A stretch of DNA of 54,862 nt, taken from an uncultured Bacteroidales bacterium (GTDB lineage: Bacteria; Bacteroidota; Bacteroidia; Bacteroidales; UBA932). The DNA is taken from contig CALUSM010000016.1 in assembly GCA_944323445.1 (NCBI GenBank), positions 1-54,862 on the forward strand. The letters run 5' to 3'. The position numbers and the translations under genes are program-made. The notes below the pieces were generated by a model. The model had not been told where the DNA came from. It saw only the letters and a program-made list of their open reading frames with translations, and did not search any database. Positions 43,554 through 54,725 of this stretch are shown piece by piece (the first letter of the stretch is position 1; the number at the start of each line of letters is the position of its first letter).

Positions 43554-44783
43554 TTATTTATTGTATTTCTTAATATTGCGCTCCACCTCGCGTTTCATGC
43601 GGGGTGCGAGCTTGCAGTTCTCGTGGCACTGCATGTCGAGGTTGTAGATGCGGGCCACGCAGTAGTTGGCGTGACGGCAGCCGCTCTCGGTGCAGACTCC
43701 GTCGCGGAGCTTGTTGACGAACTCTGTGTCGTAGATGAGCGGACGGGCCATCTCCACGAACTCGAAACCGGCGTCGAGGACCCTGTTGATGGTGGCCATC
43801 GAGTTGACGCCTCCTACGAAGGCCAGAGGCATTTTCAGTTCCCTGCGGAACCGGATTGCATCATCGAAGAAGTAGGCCTCCTTGAAGGGCTCGTCCTGTA
43901 TCATCAGCTTGCCGAAGAGGTTGACTCCCAGCTTGAGCCACCACTGCCTCCAGGGCATGTATCCGGTGAGCACGCTGATGGGCATGGCGCCGCGCATCAC
44001 ATACATCGGGGCCCTGCTGACGAAGCCGCCGCTGAGTACGAGGCAGTGCGCTCCGTCCTGCTCCAGGCGCTTGGCTACAGTGATGCAGTCATCCACCTCC
44101 AGACCGCCCTTGAACCCGTCGCGCGTATTGGTCTTGACCAGCACCGCCACATCGTCCCCCGCAGCCTTCATCACTTCCTCCATCACCATGTCCATGAACT
44201 TCATGCGGTTTTCCAGCGGGCCGCCGAACTCGTCGCGGCGGTGGTTGGTGTAGGGCGAGAGGAACTGCGAGATGAGGTAGCCGTGGCCGGCGTGGATCTC
44301 CACTGCGTCGAAGCCTCCGTCGCGGGCTATGCGCACAGCATTGCCGTAGTCCTTGACAGTCTGGAGTATCTCGTCCTTACGCAGGCCGTGTACGAAGGTA
44401 GGAGAGTAGAGGTTGAAGCCTCCGGAGGCTCCCACAGGCCTTTGTCCGCAGTACCGGCGGTGCGACATGTTGCCGCAATGGCCGAGCTGGATGCAGGCCT
44501 TGGCTCCTGCCTCATGTATCGAGTCGGTCAGGTCCCTCAGGCCGGGGATGATCTCCGGACGCATCCACATCTGGCGATGGAATGACAGTCCGCTCTTGTT
44601 TACAGCCGCGTAGGCTACGGAGGTCATGCCGACTCCGCCGCGGGCCACTGCCGTGTGGTAGTCCTTGAGCTGCTGTGTGGGTACGTGTCCGTCGCACATG
44701 CCCTCGTAGGCCGAGGCGCGTATGACGCGGTTCTTGATTTCTATCGGGCCTATCTTGGCCGGAGTGAAGAGCAGTGATTCCAT
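43554..44783 (-). CDS. Old-yellow-enzyme family NADH:flavin oxidoreductase
   Basis: This 409-residue enzyme has the OYE TIM-barrel motifs: LFTPAKIGPIEIKNRVIRA, IQLGHCGN, EIHAGHGYLISQFLSPYTN and RRDEFGGPLENR. The C-terminal cysteine cluster (CTESGCRHANYC, then QCHENC) is near the end, and the second domain of 2,4-dienoyl-CoA reductases is absent. Family members reduce activated C=C bonds with FMN. It lies 2 nt downstream of a steroid 5-alpha-reductase-like gene. From memory, gut Bacteroidales use a 5-beta-reductase of this family next to a 5-alpha-reductase on 3-oxo-delta4 bile acids; that role here is inference. Confidence 0.88.
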   Translation of the reverse strand: MESLLFTPAKIGPIEIKNRVIRASAYEGMCDGHVPTQQLKDYHTAVARGGVGMTSVAYAAVNKSGLSFHRQMWMRPEIIPGLRDLTDSIHEAGAKACIQLGHCGNMSHRRYCGQRPVGASGGFNLYSPTFVHGLRKDEILQTVKDYGNAVRIARDGGFDAVEIHAGHGYLISQFLSPYTNHRRDEFGGPLENRMKFMDMVMEEVMKAAGDDVAVLVKTNTRDGFKGGLEVDDCITVAKRLEQDGAHCLVLSGGFVSRAPMYVMRGAMPISVLTGYMPWRQWWLKLGVNLFGKLMIQDEPFKEAYFFDDAIRFRRELKMPLAFVGGVNSMATINRVLDAGFEFVEMARPLIYDTEFVNKLRDGVCTESGCRHANYCVARIYNLDMQCHENCKLAPRMKREVERNIKKYNK

Positions 44784-44785
44784 GT

Positions 44786-45577
44786 CTAATATATAAAAGG
44801 TATGAGTCGTTTGCGTTTGAGTGAGGTGAATTCCTCACCGAATTCCCTGGCGTATTTTTCGTACAGGGAGTTGGCCCTCGGAGCGAGGTTGGCGAAAGTC
44901 CACATGCAGAAGATGGCTCCCGGCAGGGACCAGGTCAGTATCGCGAAGCCGAACCACTCGGTAATCTCACCATAGTAGTTGGCCGAAGATACGTAGCGGA
45001 ACATGCCTCCCCGGGGAATGTAGTGTCTGGTGTCACCGGGCTTGCGCAGGTGGCGTATGATGTAGTCGGAATGCAGGTTGACCACCATGCCGAAGATGAA
45101 TATCAGGGCTCCGATGATGAACTGCGGTGACAGAAGCCACTCGGGGGTGTAGCGTCCCTCGGGGGCAATGACGAAGAGCCAGCCGCAGATCAGGTAGGCG
45201 TTCACCACGTTGAAGACGGCTCCCATGAGCACGACGGAGACCGGTATCCGGCTCTTGCCCCTCATCAGGAAGGGGTAGATGAGGGAACGCTGTATGTAGT
45301 GCACAAGCAGGAAGGACACTAGGATGAAGGCCGTGATGTTCTCCCAGCCGCGTGCGGGTATGATGATCAGCAGAGACGCTATCAGCACGGGAATCTCCAT
45401 GATAATCCAGCCCAGCTTGTTGTCTATCATCGGTCCCCAGCCCTTGGAACGGAGGTATCCGTAGCCTGCCTTGAAGTACTGCAGGGCCACGAAGACCACT
45501 ACGGCCAGGACGATCATCACTCGCTCTACGATGTGGAAGAAGTGTGGGGTGAATATTGTCAGTTCGTTCAGATTCAC
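44786..45577 (-). CDS. Steroid 5-alpha-reductase-like membrane protein
   Basis: This 263-residue integral membrane protein has six or seven hydrophobic segments and the C-terminal signature of the 3-oxo-5-alpha-steroid 4-dehydrogenase family (NLHSDYIIRHLRKPG, YIPRGGMFRYVSSANYYGEITEWFGF, RANSLYEKYAREF). These enzymes reduce the delta-4 bond of 3-oxo steroids or polyprenols with NADPH. The flavoprotein start follows its stop by 2 nt, so the two are surely co-expressed. Other substrates, for example polyprenyl or fatty lipids, cannot be excluded. Confidence 0.85.
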   Translation of the reverse strand: MNLNELTIFTPHFFHIVERVMIVLAVVVFVALQYFKAGYGYLRSKGWGPMIDNKLGWIIMEIPVLIASLLIIIPARGWENITAFILVSFLLVHYIQRSLIYPFLMRGKSRIPVSVVLMGAVFNVVNAYLICGWLFVIAPEGRYTPEWLLSPQFIIGALIFIFGMVVNLHSDYIIRHLRKPGDTRHYIPRGGMFRYVSSANYYGEITEWFGFAILTWSLPGAIFCMWTFANLAPRANSLYEKYAREFGEEFTSLKRKRLIPFIY

Positions 45578-45620
45578 GGTTGCAGGTTTTAATACGGTTA
45601 ATAATTCTGGATAATATCAA

Positions 45621-46364
45621 TTAAGGTTTAAGACGTACGGCAGTCTGGAATACAGGCTTGTCTCCGCAGCGTCCCTCCACGAAGAATTCTCCGGTAGCGG
45701 TGGAGGCGCGGTAGAGGTCAACCCGGTCGCCCAGGCGGGTCTCGTGGTTGAAGTTGATCTGATAGGAGTCAATGCCGCCTCTCTTCTGCAGCTCGTCGGA
45801 GGGAATGGTGTCGAAAGCCCATTCAATGTATTTTGCATTGTTGGTATGGGCATTGACGTCAATGTCGGAGTACAGGACCTCGTGCGTCCGGACGAGCTCC
45901 ATCCCTTTGGAGGGAGTTGTCAGCTTGCCGCAGGCCTCGGCTATGGCGTTGCGGTCGAGGGCTGTGGTGAGGCTCTTTTCACCCAGAATGTGGTCGGGGC
46001 GCAGCATTCTCCTGGTATTTACGTCGATGAGCAGCCAGGAACTGGTAGCCTGAATCAACGGTCCGCCGCCATCTGTGCCGGATACCTCGAAGTCCCTGAG
46101 GGAGAATACGCCTTCGCGGCCCTTGTGCCAGGTGGTCAGCTCCACCTCGTCCTCCCACTTGGGAGACCGGAGGCAGACGACCTTCATTCTGGAGAGTACC
46201 CAGACGATATTGTCCTTTATGAGGTCGGAGTAGCCGAAACCGATGCTGGAGGCGTGGTAATTGGCTATTTCCTGTGCCTGCGTCATGAAAGAAAATGCCT
46301 TGTAGCTCTTACGGATGTCCACGTCACAGGTCTGGATTCTGTATCTTACTGTATGACTTTTCAT
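45621..46364 (-). CDS. Acyl-ACP thioesterase
   Basis: This 247-residue protein is a tandem hot-dog thioesterase of the FatA/FatB-like type that releases fatty acids from acyl carrier protein. The second hot-dog shows the catalytic D-x-N-x-H-x-N signature (DIDVNAHTNNAKYIEWAFD); the first has RIQTCDVDIRKSYKAFSFMTQAQEIA. No signal peptide is present, as expected. It precedes the 5-alpha-reductase-like gene by 43 nt on the same strand and shares a divergent promoter region with pyrG. Confidence 0.88.
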   Translation of the reverse strand: MKSHTVRYRIQTCDVDIRKSYKAFSFMTQAQEIANYHASSIGFGYSDLIKDNIVWVLSRMKVVCLRSPKWEDEVELTTWHKGREGVFSLRDFEVSGTDGGGPLIQATSSWLLIDVNTRRMLRPDHILGEKSLTTALDRNAIAEACGKLTTPSKGMELVRTHEVLYSDIDVNAHTNNAKYIEWAFDTIPSDELQKRGGIDSYQINFNHETRLGDRVDLYRASTATGEFFVEGRCGDKPVFQTAVRLKP

Positions 46365-46389
46365 TCAGTGATGAGGTTGAAAAAATATC

Positions 46390-46420
46390 TTGCAAAGATA
46401 GTTTTTTTGCATTAACTTTG
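46390..46420 (+). promoter_or_regulatory. Promoter of pyrG
   Basis: TAACTTTG at 46413-46420 matches the TAnnTTTG -7 box, with TTGC at 46390-46393 spaced 19 nt upstream as a weak -33 element. The ATG follows 25 nt later. Confidence 0.6.
46393..46400 (-). promoter_or_regulatory. Divergent -7 box for the thioesterase gene
   Basis: The minus strand reads TATCTTTG, an exact -7 match, 28 nt upstream of the thioesterase ATG. It overlaps the pyrG promoter, so the two may interfere. Confidence 0.55.
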
Positions 46421-46439
46421 TACCCCCGTAAGTAAATAA

Positions 46440-48850
<2,411 letters not shown>

Positions 48851-48851
48851 T

Positions 48852-51035
48852 ATGAGCAATTTCAGGATACGTGCCCTGCAGGAGTTCTCCACGCGCAGGG
48901 CGGAGCGGTTCTATGAAGAGAACAGGCCGGTGTCCGGGTATTTCGGACAGAATGTGTTTACCCTCGAGCGCATGCGCAAGTACCTTTCTCCTGACGCATA
49001 TGCCCATGTGGTCTCCTCGATAAGGGAGGGCGGCAGCATAGACCGCCGCTTTGCGGACCAGATAGCGGCCGGAATGAAGGCGTGGGCCGTGGAGATGGGT
49101 GCCACCCATTATACCCACTGGTTCCATCCCATGACCGACTCTACGGCCGAGAAGCACGAGGCCTTTGTGGATCGTGATTCCGAGGGCCATATCTTTGAGA
49201 ATTTCAAGGGCAACACCCTCGTGCAGCAGGAGTCCGACGGCTCCAGCTTCCCCAACGGCGGTCTCCGCAACACCTTCGAAGCCAGGGGATACACCGCATG
49301 GGATCCCAGCTCTCCCGCATTTATCCTGGACAACACTCTCTGTATCCCGACGGTCTTCGTGGCCTATACCGGCGAGTCGCTGGACATGAAGCTGCCTCTG
49401 CTCAAGTCCCTGAGGGCGCTGGACAGGGCGGCGGTGGAGGTGGTCCGTCTCTTCGACCGCAACGTGCGGAAGGTCAATGTGATGCTGGGACCGGAGCAGG
49501 AGTATTTCCTGGTGGACGACGCGTTTTACCGCGCAAGGCCCGATCTGCAGATATGCAACCGTACCCTCCTGGGGCACACGGCCGCCAAGGACCAGCAGCT
49601 GGAGGACCATTATTTCGGCACCATTCCTTCGAGGACCATGGCGTTCATGAAGGACTTCGAGGTCAATGCCTACAAGCTAGGCATCCTCTTGAAGACCAGG
49701 CACAATGAGGTAGCGCCCAACCAGTTTGAGTGCGCTCCTCTCTACTGTGAGGCCAATCTGGCCATCGACCAGAATCTCATCCTCATGCTCCTGATGCGCA
49801 AGGTTGCCAAGAAGCACCACTTCAAGGTGCTCTTCCACGAGAAGCCCTTCGACGGGGTCAACGGCTCGGGCAAGCACTGCAACTGGTCCCTGGTCACCGA
49901 CACCGGCGTCAACCTTCTCTCACCGGGACGCACTCCCAGGACCAACCTGCAGTTCCTGAGTATCTTTGTTTCGGTCATCAGGGCTGTCTACGAGCACAAT
50001 TACCTGCTGATGTCCAGTGTCGCCTCCCTCAACAACTCCTACCGTCTGGGTGGTCACGAGGCACCTCCCGCGGTGATGTCCGTGTTTGTGGGCACTACCC
50101 TCGACAAGGTGCTGCGCAGTATCGAGGACATGAGCGAGTACGGAGGCGAGGAGGGAGAGAGGGCAAGGCTCAAGGTTGTGGGCGACATCCCCGAGATCCT
50201 GCCGGACAATACGGACCGCAACCGTACCTCGCCGTTTGCATTCACGGGCAACCGCTTCGAGTTCAGGGCGGTAGGTTCGTCGGTCAATGTGTCGGCCCCG
50301 ATGTACGTGCTCAACACTGCTGTCACCCAGCAGCTTCTGCGTTTCCGTTCCCTGGTGGACGGGCGTATCGCCGCAGGCGAGAAGCATGACGATGCGGTAT
50401 TCAATGTGATACGGCAGTATGTCCTGGAGTCCAAGGCAGTGCGTTTTGAGGGCAACGGCTACAGCCGGGAATGGCAGGAAGAGGCGGCGCGGCGCGGTCT
50501 GAAGGCTCTCGGTTCCGTGCCCGAGGCCAACAAGGCCCTCATCGAACCCGCTACGGTGGAGCTTTTCTCCTCTATGGGAATCCTCTCTGACCGTGAGCTT
50601 TACGCTAGGTACGAGGTGCAGCAGGAGACATTCACCAAGAAACTGCAGATCGAGGCAAGAGTACTTGGAGACCTCATTATCAACCATGTCGTCCCGACGG
50701 CCATCAAGTTCCAGAATACCCTGATTGAGAACTGCAGGGGGCAGATGGACCTATTTGGACCTGAGAGAATGAGGCAGATGTGCTCCACTCAGCTTAGGAT
50801 GATAGAGAAGATTTCTAGATACGTGGACTCGCTGCGCAAGGATGTGCACGATATGATAGACGAACGGCGCAGGGCCAATCAGATACAGGATGTTACAGCC
50901 CGCGCAGAGGCTTACTGCGAGCGTGTCCAGCCCTACATGCAGAAGATACGCGATGTCTCCGACAAGCTGGAGATGCTGGTGGATGACGAGCTCTGGCCTC
51001 TTCCCAAGTACCGGGAGATGCTTCTGAGCAGGTAG
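48852..51035 (+). CDS. glnN: Type III glutamine synthetase
   Basis: This 727-residue enzyme is of the GSIII type found in Bacteroidota, much longer than GSI. Diagnostic parts are THYTHWFHPMTDSTAEKHE, PNGGLRNTFEARGYTAWD, EVAPNQFECAPLY and LFHEKPFDGVNGSGKHCNW in the catalytic domain, and a long helical C-terminal extension (RMRQMCSTQLRMIEKISRY). It forms glutamine from glutamate, ammonia and ATP in the cytoplasm as a large oligomer. It is the last gene of the pyrG operon. Confidence 0.96.
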   Translation: MSNFRIRALQEFSTRRAERFYEENRPVSGYFGQNVFTLERMRKYLSPDAYAHVVSSIREGGSIDRRFADQIAAGMKAWAVEMGATHYTHWFHPMTDSTAEKHEAFVDRDSEGHIFENFKGNTLVQQESDGSSFPNGGLRNTFEARGYTAWDPSSPAFILDNTLCIPTVFVAYTGESLDMKLPLLKSLRALDRAAVEVVRLFDRNVRKVNVMLGPEQEYFLVDDAFYRARPDLQICNRTLLGHTAAKDQQLEDHYFGTIPSRTMAFMKDFEVNAYKLGILLKTRHNEVAPNQFECAPLYCEANLAIDQNLILMLLMRKVAKKHHFKVLFHEKPFDGVNGSGKHCNWSLVTDTGVNLLSPGRTPRTNLQFLSIFVSVIRAVYEHNYLLMSSVASLNNSYRLGGHEAPPAVMSVFVGTTLDKVLRSIEDMSEYGGEEGERARLKVVGDIPEILPDNTDRNRTSPFAFTGNRFEFRAVGSSVNVSAPMYVLNTAVTQQLLRFRSLVDGRIAAGEKHDDAVFNVIRQYVLESKAVRFEGNGYSREWQEEAARRGLKALGSVPEANKALIEPATVELFSSMGILSDRELYARYEVQQETFTKKLQIEARVLGDLIINHVVPTAIKFQNTLIENCRGQMDLFGPERMRQMCSTQLRMIEKISRYVDSLRKDVHDMIDERRRANQIQDVTARAEAYCERVQPYMQKIRDVSDKLEMLVDDELWPLPKYREMLLSR

Positions 51036-51039
51036 ATTT

Positions 51040-51072
51040 TTTGTCTGACTTTGACAAAAGTTATTATCTTTG
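51040..51072 (+). promoter_or_regulatory. Promoter of the CapD-like gene
   Basis: A TTTG box at 51040-51043 lies 21 nt before TATCTTTG at 51065-51072, an exact -7 match. Initiation near 51080 leaves a leader of about 20 nt. Confidence 0.7.
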
Positions 51073-51099
51073 CATTTCGAAGTATAGCCTCCTGAATTT

Positions 51100-53043
51100 A
51101 TGAAGAACGAAAAAATAGAGAAAATTATATCATATTTCGCCAAGCATTACATCAATAGATATTGGGTACTGCTCATTGACACAGTTACATCCGTAGTATC
51201 ATCGCTGCTCGTGCTCGCGGTGTTCGACTACTTTACGACTCAGGAGATATTCACATTCCGTTGGTATCTGGCAGGCGCCGGCTGCTCTGCGTTAATCTCT
51301 CTGATGGCATTCCTGATGACGAGGAGCTATGTGGGTGTCGTCCGCCATACCACGATGCGTGAGATGTGGCGCATATCCTTCGCCTCCATTGTCAAGGCCC
51401 TGGCCGTGATGCTGGTGCTGTTCTTCTATTTCAAGGGTTCCGAATATTATGTCAACGGCGGGTGGATACTGCTGTTCTCGGTGCTGGACATGATACTCAC
51501 CCTCTTCCTTCTTATCATGGTGAGAGTGCTTGTGACCAATATCTACAACGTCATGTCCCTCTCCGGAGTTCCCGATTACTATGTCAAGAACACCCTGGTC
51601 TACGGTACTGACGATGATTCTGTCAACACCCTCAATTTCCTGGAGAAGACCCTGCACGCCTCATACCGCTGCGTAGGTTTCATCACCCACGACACCCATG
51701 ACAAGAGCAAGATGCTGTGCGGCTACAAGATCTACCATGTGGACAACAAGCGTGACTTTGCCCGTCTTGTGACCTCCCGCATGATATCCGCGATAGTGTT
51801 CCCCAGCAACGTGGCTGCCCGCAACGAGCAGGACAATCTGGTCAAGTTCTGTTCCGAGCGCCGCATCCAGATACTGGTGCGCCCTTCCCTGACAACTTTT
51901 GACGACAGCATATTCCGCAACAAGATCCGCGAGATCAAGATCGAGGACCTGCTTGGCCGCGACGAGATCAAGATAAGCATCCTTGAGATCCGCGAGTTCC
52001 TCACCGACAAGGTTGTCGTGGTGACTGGAGGAGCCGGCTCGATAGGCGGAGAGCTGTGCCGCCAGCTGGTGAACATGCCGATCCGCAAGCTGATACTGGT
52101 GGACTTCGCCGAGACCCCGATGCACAACATGCAGCTGGAGCTGCGTTCCCAGGCCCCGAGGGTGGAGAAGAAGTTCGTCATCGCCGACGTGCGCAACAAG
52201 GACCGCATAGACGCCCTGTTCGACAAGTACCGTCCCAACGTGGTTTTCCATGCCGCAGCCTACAAGCATGTGCCCCTGATGGAGTCCAATCCCGTGGAGG
52301 CCGTTCAGGCCAACGTCTTCGGCACCAAGAACGTCGTGGACGCCTCCATCCGCTACAACATCGAGAAGTTCGTGATGATATCCACCGACAAGGCCGTCAA
52401 CCCGACCAACGTCATGGGCGCCTCGAAGCGCATCGCCGAGATATACGTTCAGACTGTGGGCAAGGAGATATCCTCAGGCAGGATGCCCGGCAAGACTAAG
52501 TTCGTGACCACCCGTTTCGGCAACGTCCTTGGCTCCAACGGTTCCGTCATCCCTCTCTTCAAGGAGCAGATAGCCAAGGGAGGTCCCGTCACCGTCACGG
52601 ATCCCCGTATCATCCGTTATTTCATGACCATCTCCGAGGCCTGTTCTCTGGTGCTTGAGGCCGCGACTATGGGCGAGGGCAACGATATCTTCGTCTTCGA
52701 CATGGGCGCACCCGTCAAGATAGACGACCTTGCCAGGAAGATGATATCCCTTGCCGGCCTGCAGCTTGGCAAGGACATAGATATAAAGTATGTCGGGCTG
52801 CGTCCCGGCGAGAAGCTCTACGAGGAGCTGCTCAAGGACGAGGAGAACACCCTTCCGACAGTTCACAAGAAGATTTTCCGGGCGAAAGTCCGCGAATACG
52901 ATATGGCGGCGGTGGACCACGAGCTGGAGAACCTCCGCATCGCCGCTCTGGGAATGAAGAAAGACGACACCGTGCTGGCAATGAAGAATATCGTTCCCGA
53001 ATACAAGAGTGCCAACTCCCGTTACGAGAGGCTGGACTCTTAA
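51100..53043 (+). CDS. CapD/WbpM-type membrane nucleotide-sugar 4,6-dehydratase
   Basis: This 647-residue protein has four N-terminal membrane helices (about 15-140), a first nucleotide-binding domain, and a C-terminal extended-SDR domain with VVVTGGAGSIGGELCRQL near 305. The catalytic SDR Tyr is Met (STDKAVNPTNVMGASKR), the known altered triad of the long dehydratases. It should make UDP-4-keto-6-deoxy sugars for surface polysaccharides at the inner membrane. It has its own promoter and lies upstream of rfbA. It is the first gene of the surface-sugar region. Confidence 0.92.
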   Translation: MKNEKIEKIISYFAKHYINRYWVLLIDTVTSVVSSLLVLAVFDYFTTQEIFTFRWYLAGAGCSALISLMAFLMTRSYVGVVRHTTMREMWRISFASIVKALAVMLVLFFYFKGSEYYVNGGWILLFSVLDMILTLFLLIMVRVLVTNIYNVMSLSGVPDYYVKNTLVYGTDDDSVNTLNFLEKTLHASYRCVGFITHDTHDKSKMLCGYKIYHVDNKRDFARLVTSRMISAIVFPSNVAARNEQDNLVKFCSERRIQILVRPSLTTFDDSIFRNKIREIKIEDLLGRDEIKISILEIREFLTDKVVVVTGGAGSIGGELCRQLVNMPIRKLILVDFAETPMHNMQLELRSQAPRVEKKFVIADVRNKDRIDALFDKYRPNVVFHAAAYKHVPLMESNPVEAVQANVFGTKNVVDASIRYNIEKFVMISTDKAVNPTNVMGASKRIAEIYVQTVGKEISSGRMPGKTKFVTTRFGNVLGSNGSVIPLFKEQIAKGGPVTVTDPRIIRYFMTISEACSLVLEAATMGEGNDIFVFDMGAPVKIDDLARKMISLAGLQLGKDIDIKYVGLRPGEKLYEELLKDEENTLPTVHKKIFRAKVREYDMAAVDHELENLRIAALGMKKDDTVLAMKNIVPEYKSANSRYERLDS

Positions 53044-53161
53044 GCATCCCGAGTGTCCGGACGGTTGTTTCCGCCTGATGCTTTCACCTGCTGGGACTCA
53101 TTCACAGTAACCCTTCCGGGACTGCTGTAGTGGGACTCAGGAGGCGAAGCTGTAAGTAGAG

Positions 53162-54091
53162 ATGAGGAATTGCCCTATATATAATTTTCTCGTAGTCACG
53201 GCTTTGGCTTTATCCCTGGCTATCGGCTGCTCGCCTCTTTCCAAGGCTCAGCTGGAGGCCGTAGGAGAGCTGACATTCCGCAGCGATACCGTTTCCCGCT
53301 CTCCCGCCGTGCTCTTCGGCCGGATTTCTGAGCTGCGTTTGGAGCGCGGACTGTTCTATGCCGCATCGCTGTCCTCCGGTCAGGCCAGATACGAGGAAGT
53401 GACGGCCCTTGCGGAGGCTTCGATGGACGGTGAGTCGCTGGTGCGAAAGGCAGAGGGCTATGTAGATGCTTTTAACAGTTATGTCAGGGCGCTGCACAGT
53501 GTAAGCGCTGAGGCAAGGTGGAAAGGCATCGGGACGGAGTTCAGGGGGATAGGGACCCGCGTGGATTCGGTAATCTACAGGTACAACAGGCTGGACACAG
53601 GATATGAGGACATACCTGAAGGATATGCCAGGATGGCCGGGCGGGTGCTCGGATACGTGGCCGAGGAAGTGATGCAGGCAGTGCAGGGCGTTGCGGTCAG
53701 AAATATAGTGATAGCCGGAGACACTCTGGTGGCTGCCAGCTGCGACTCCCTGATGGACATCCTCCGCAGCGATGAGATGGACGAGCTGATCCGGCACGAG
53801 AAAGAGAGCCTCCGGGACAATTACTCCGCCTATCTGCGGGCCCTGGAGCAGCGGGGCGAACCTGTACCGCTGGAGAGCGACCGCCTGTATGTGGAGCTGC
53901 TGCACCGTGCCGATGAACTTTCGTCTGTCCGCAACAGCTGCGTCTCGGCCCTGCGTTCGATGAAGAACGCCCACGCCAAGCTGGCCGCTGACTTTGCCGC
54001 CGGCGAGAAGAAAGTCCCGGCAGAGCTTTGGGGCGAACTGGTCAGATTCAGGACCCTTGCCTCGCAGGTGTCAAGAATGTTGGAAAACTGA
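53162..54091 (+). CDS. Helical lipoprotein of unknown function
   Basis: This 309-residue protein has a signal sequence with a lipobox (LAIGC, Cys23). The mature part is almost entirely alpha-helical and charged, with a regular heptad-like pattern (RISELRLERG, AYLRALEQRGE, LHRADELSSVRNSCVSALR). I recognise no family. The next small gene begins 27 nt after its stop, so the two probably form a unit. Envelope location is predicted by the lipobox. Confidence 0.7.
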   Translation: MRNCPIYNFLVVTALALSLAIGCSPLSKAQLEAVGELTFRSDTVSRSPAVLFGRISELRLERGLFYAASLSSGQARYEEVTALAEASMDGESLVRKAEGYVDAFNSYVRALHSVSAEARWKGIGTEFRGIGTRVDSVIYRYNRLDTGYEDIPEGYARMAGRVLGYVAEEVMQAVQGVAVRNIVIAGDTLVAASCDSLMDILRSDEMDELIRHEKESLRDNYSAYLRALEQRGEPVPLESDRLYVELLHRADELSSVRNSCVSALRSMKNAHAKLAADFAAGEKKVPAELWGELVRFRTLASQVSRMLEN

Positions 54092-54117
54092 TAAGTAAAA
54101 TATAAGAAAGAGTGCAA

Positions 54118-54465
54118 ATGGAGAAAGACGGAACAGGCAACCCCATCCCGAAGTCCCTCGCCGACATCCGCGAGGCCATCGCTGAATGCGATGCACTTCG
54201 GCTGGACCCCGACCTCCCCGCTGCCGACCGCCGCAGCCTGGAGGAAACTGCCCTCTCCCTCCGCAATCTCGAGCGCGAGCTCATCGACGAGACCTCCGAC
54301 ACCCTCATCGACCGCCTGGAGGCCGCCTCCAGACCCCTCGAGGACCTCGCCCGCGACATCCGCGACCGCGTCACCTCCATGAACACCCCCGCCAAAGCCC
54401 TCGAGCACGTCAAGAAGTTTGCCTCACTCGTTACCCGCATCCTCACTGAGGTAGGGCGGTGGTAA
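54118..54465 (+). CDS. Small helical protein of unknown function
   Basis: From the ATG at 54118 the product has 115 residues; a GTG six nt earlier is less likely. It is charged and helical (SLADIREAIAECDALRLDPDL, LSLRNLERELIDETSDTL, LEHVKKFASLVTRILTEVGRW) with no signal peptide and no motif I know. Codon use is very GC-rich in third positions, unlike a random frame. It follows the lipoprotein gene by 27 nt. Confidence 0.6.
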   Translation: MEKDGTGNPIPKSLADIREAIAECDALRLDPDLPAADRRSLEETALSLRNLERELIDETSDTLIDRLEAASRPLEDLARDIRDRVTSMNTPAKALEHVKKFASLVTRILTEVGRW

Positions 54466-54725
54466 AAGTTTCATGCATTTCTCGAAAATTTGATTTAGCT
54501 TGGCGGATAGAAAGTGTTATCAGTCCTTTCCTCTCTAGGTCTCTAAAAAGTCAGAACAAAAGGAGTACACGAAGCCTGGATGAAGTCCGGAATGTTGCGG
54601 CTGGTTATATTCCAGACACATAAGGACTCGATGTCCGAATTCAAATAGCCGGGGTGGTGTGCAGCACTTCGTGGACAGTAAGGCAGCGGTGGTGAATTGT
54701 ATTCGTATAATAATATCTTAATAAA

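Noticed and set aside
54466-54725. Invertible promoter before rfbA
   Set aside because: I looked for flanking inverted repeats in the leader and found none that were convincing.
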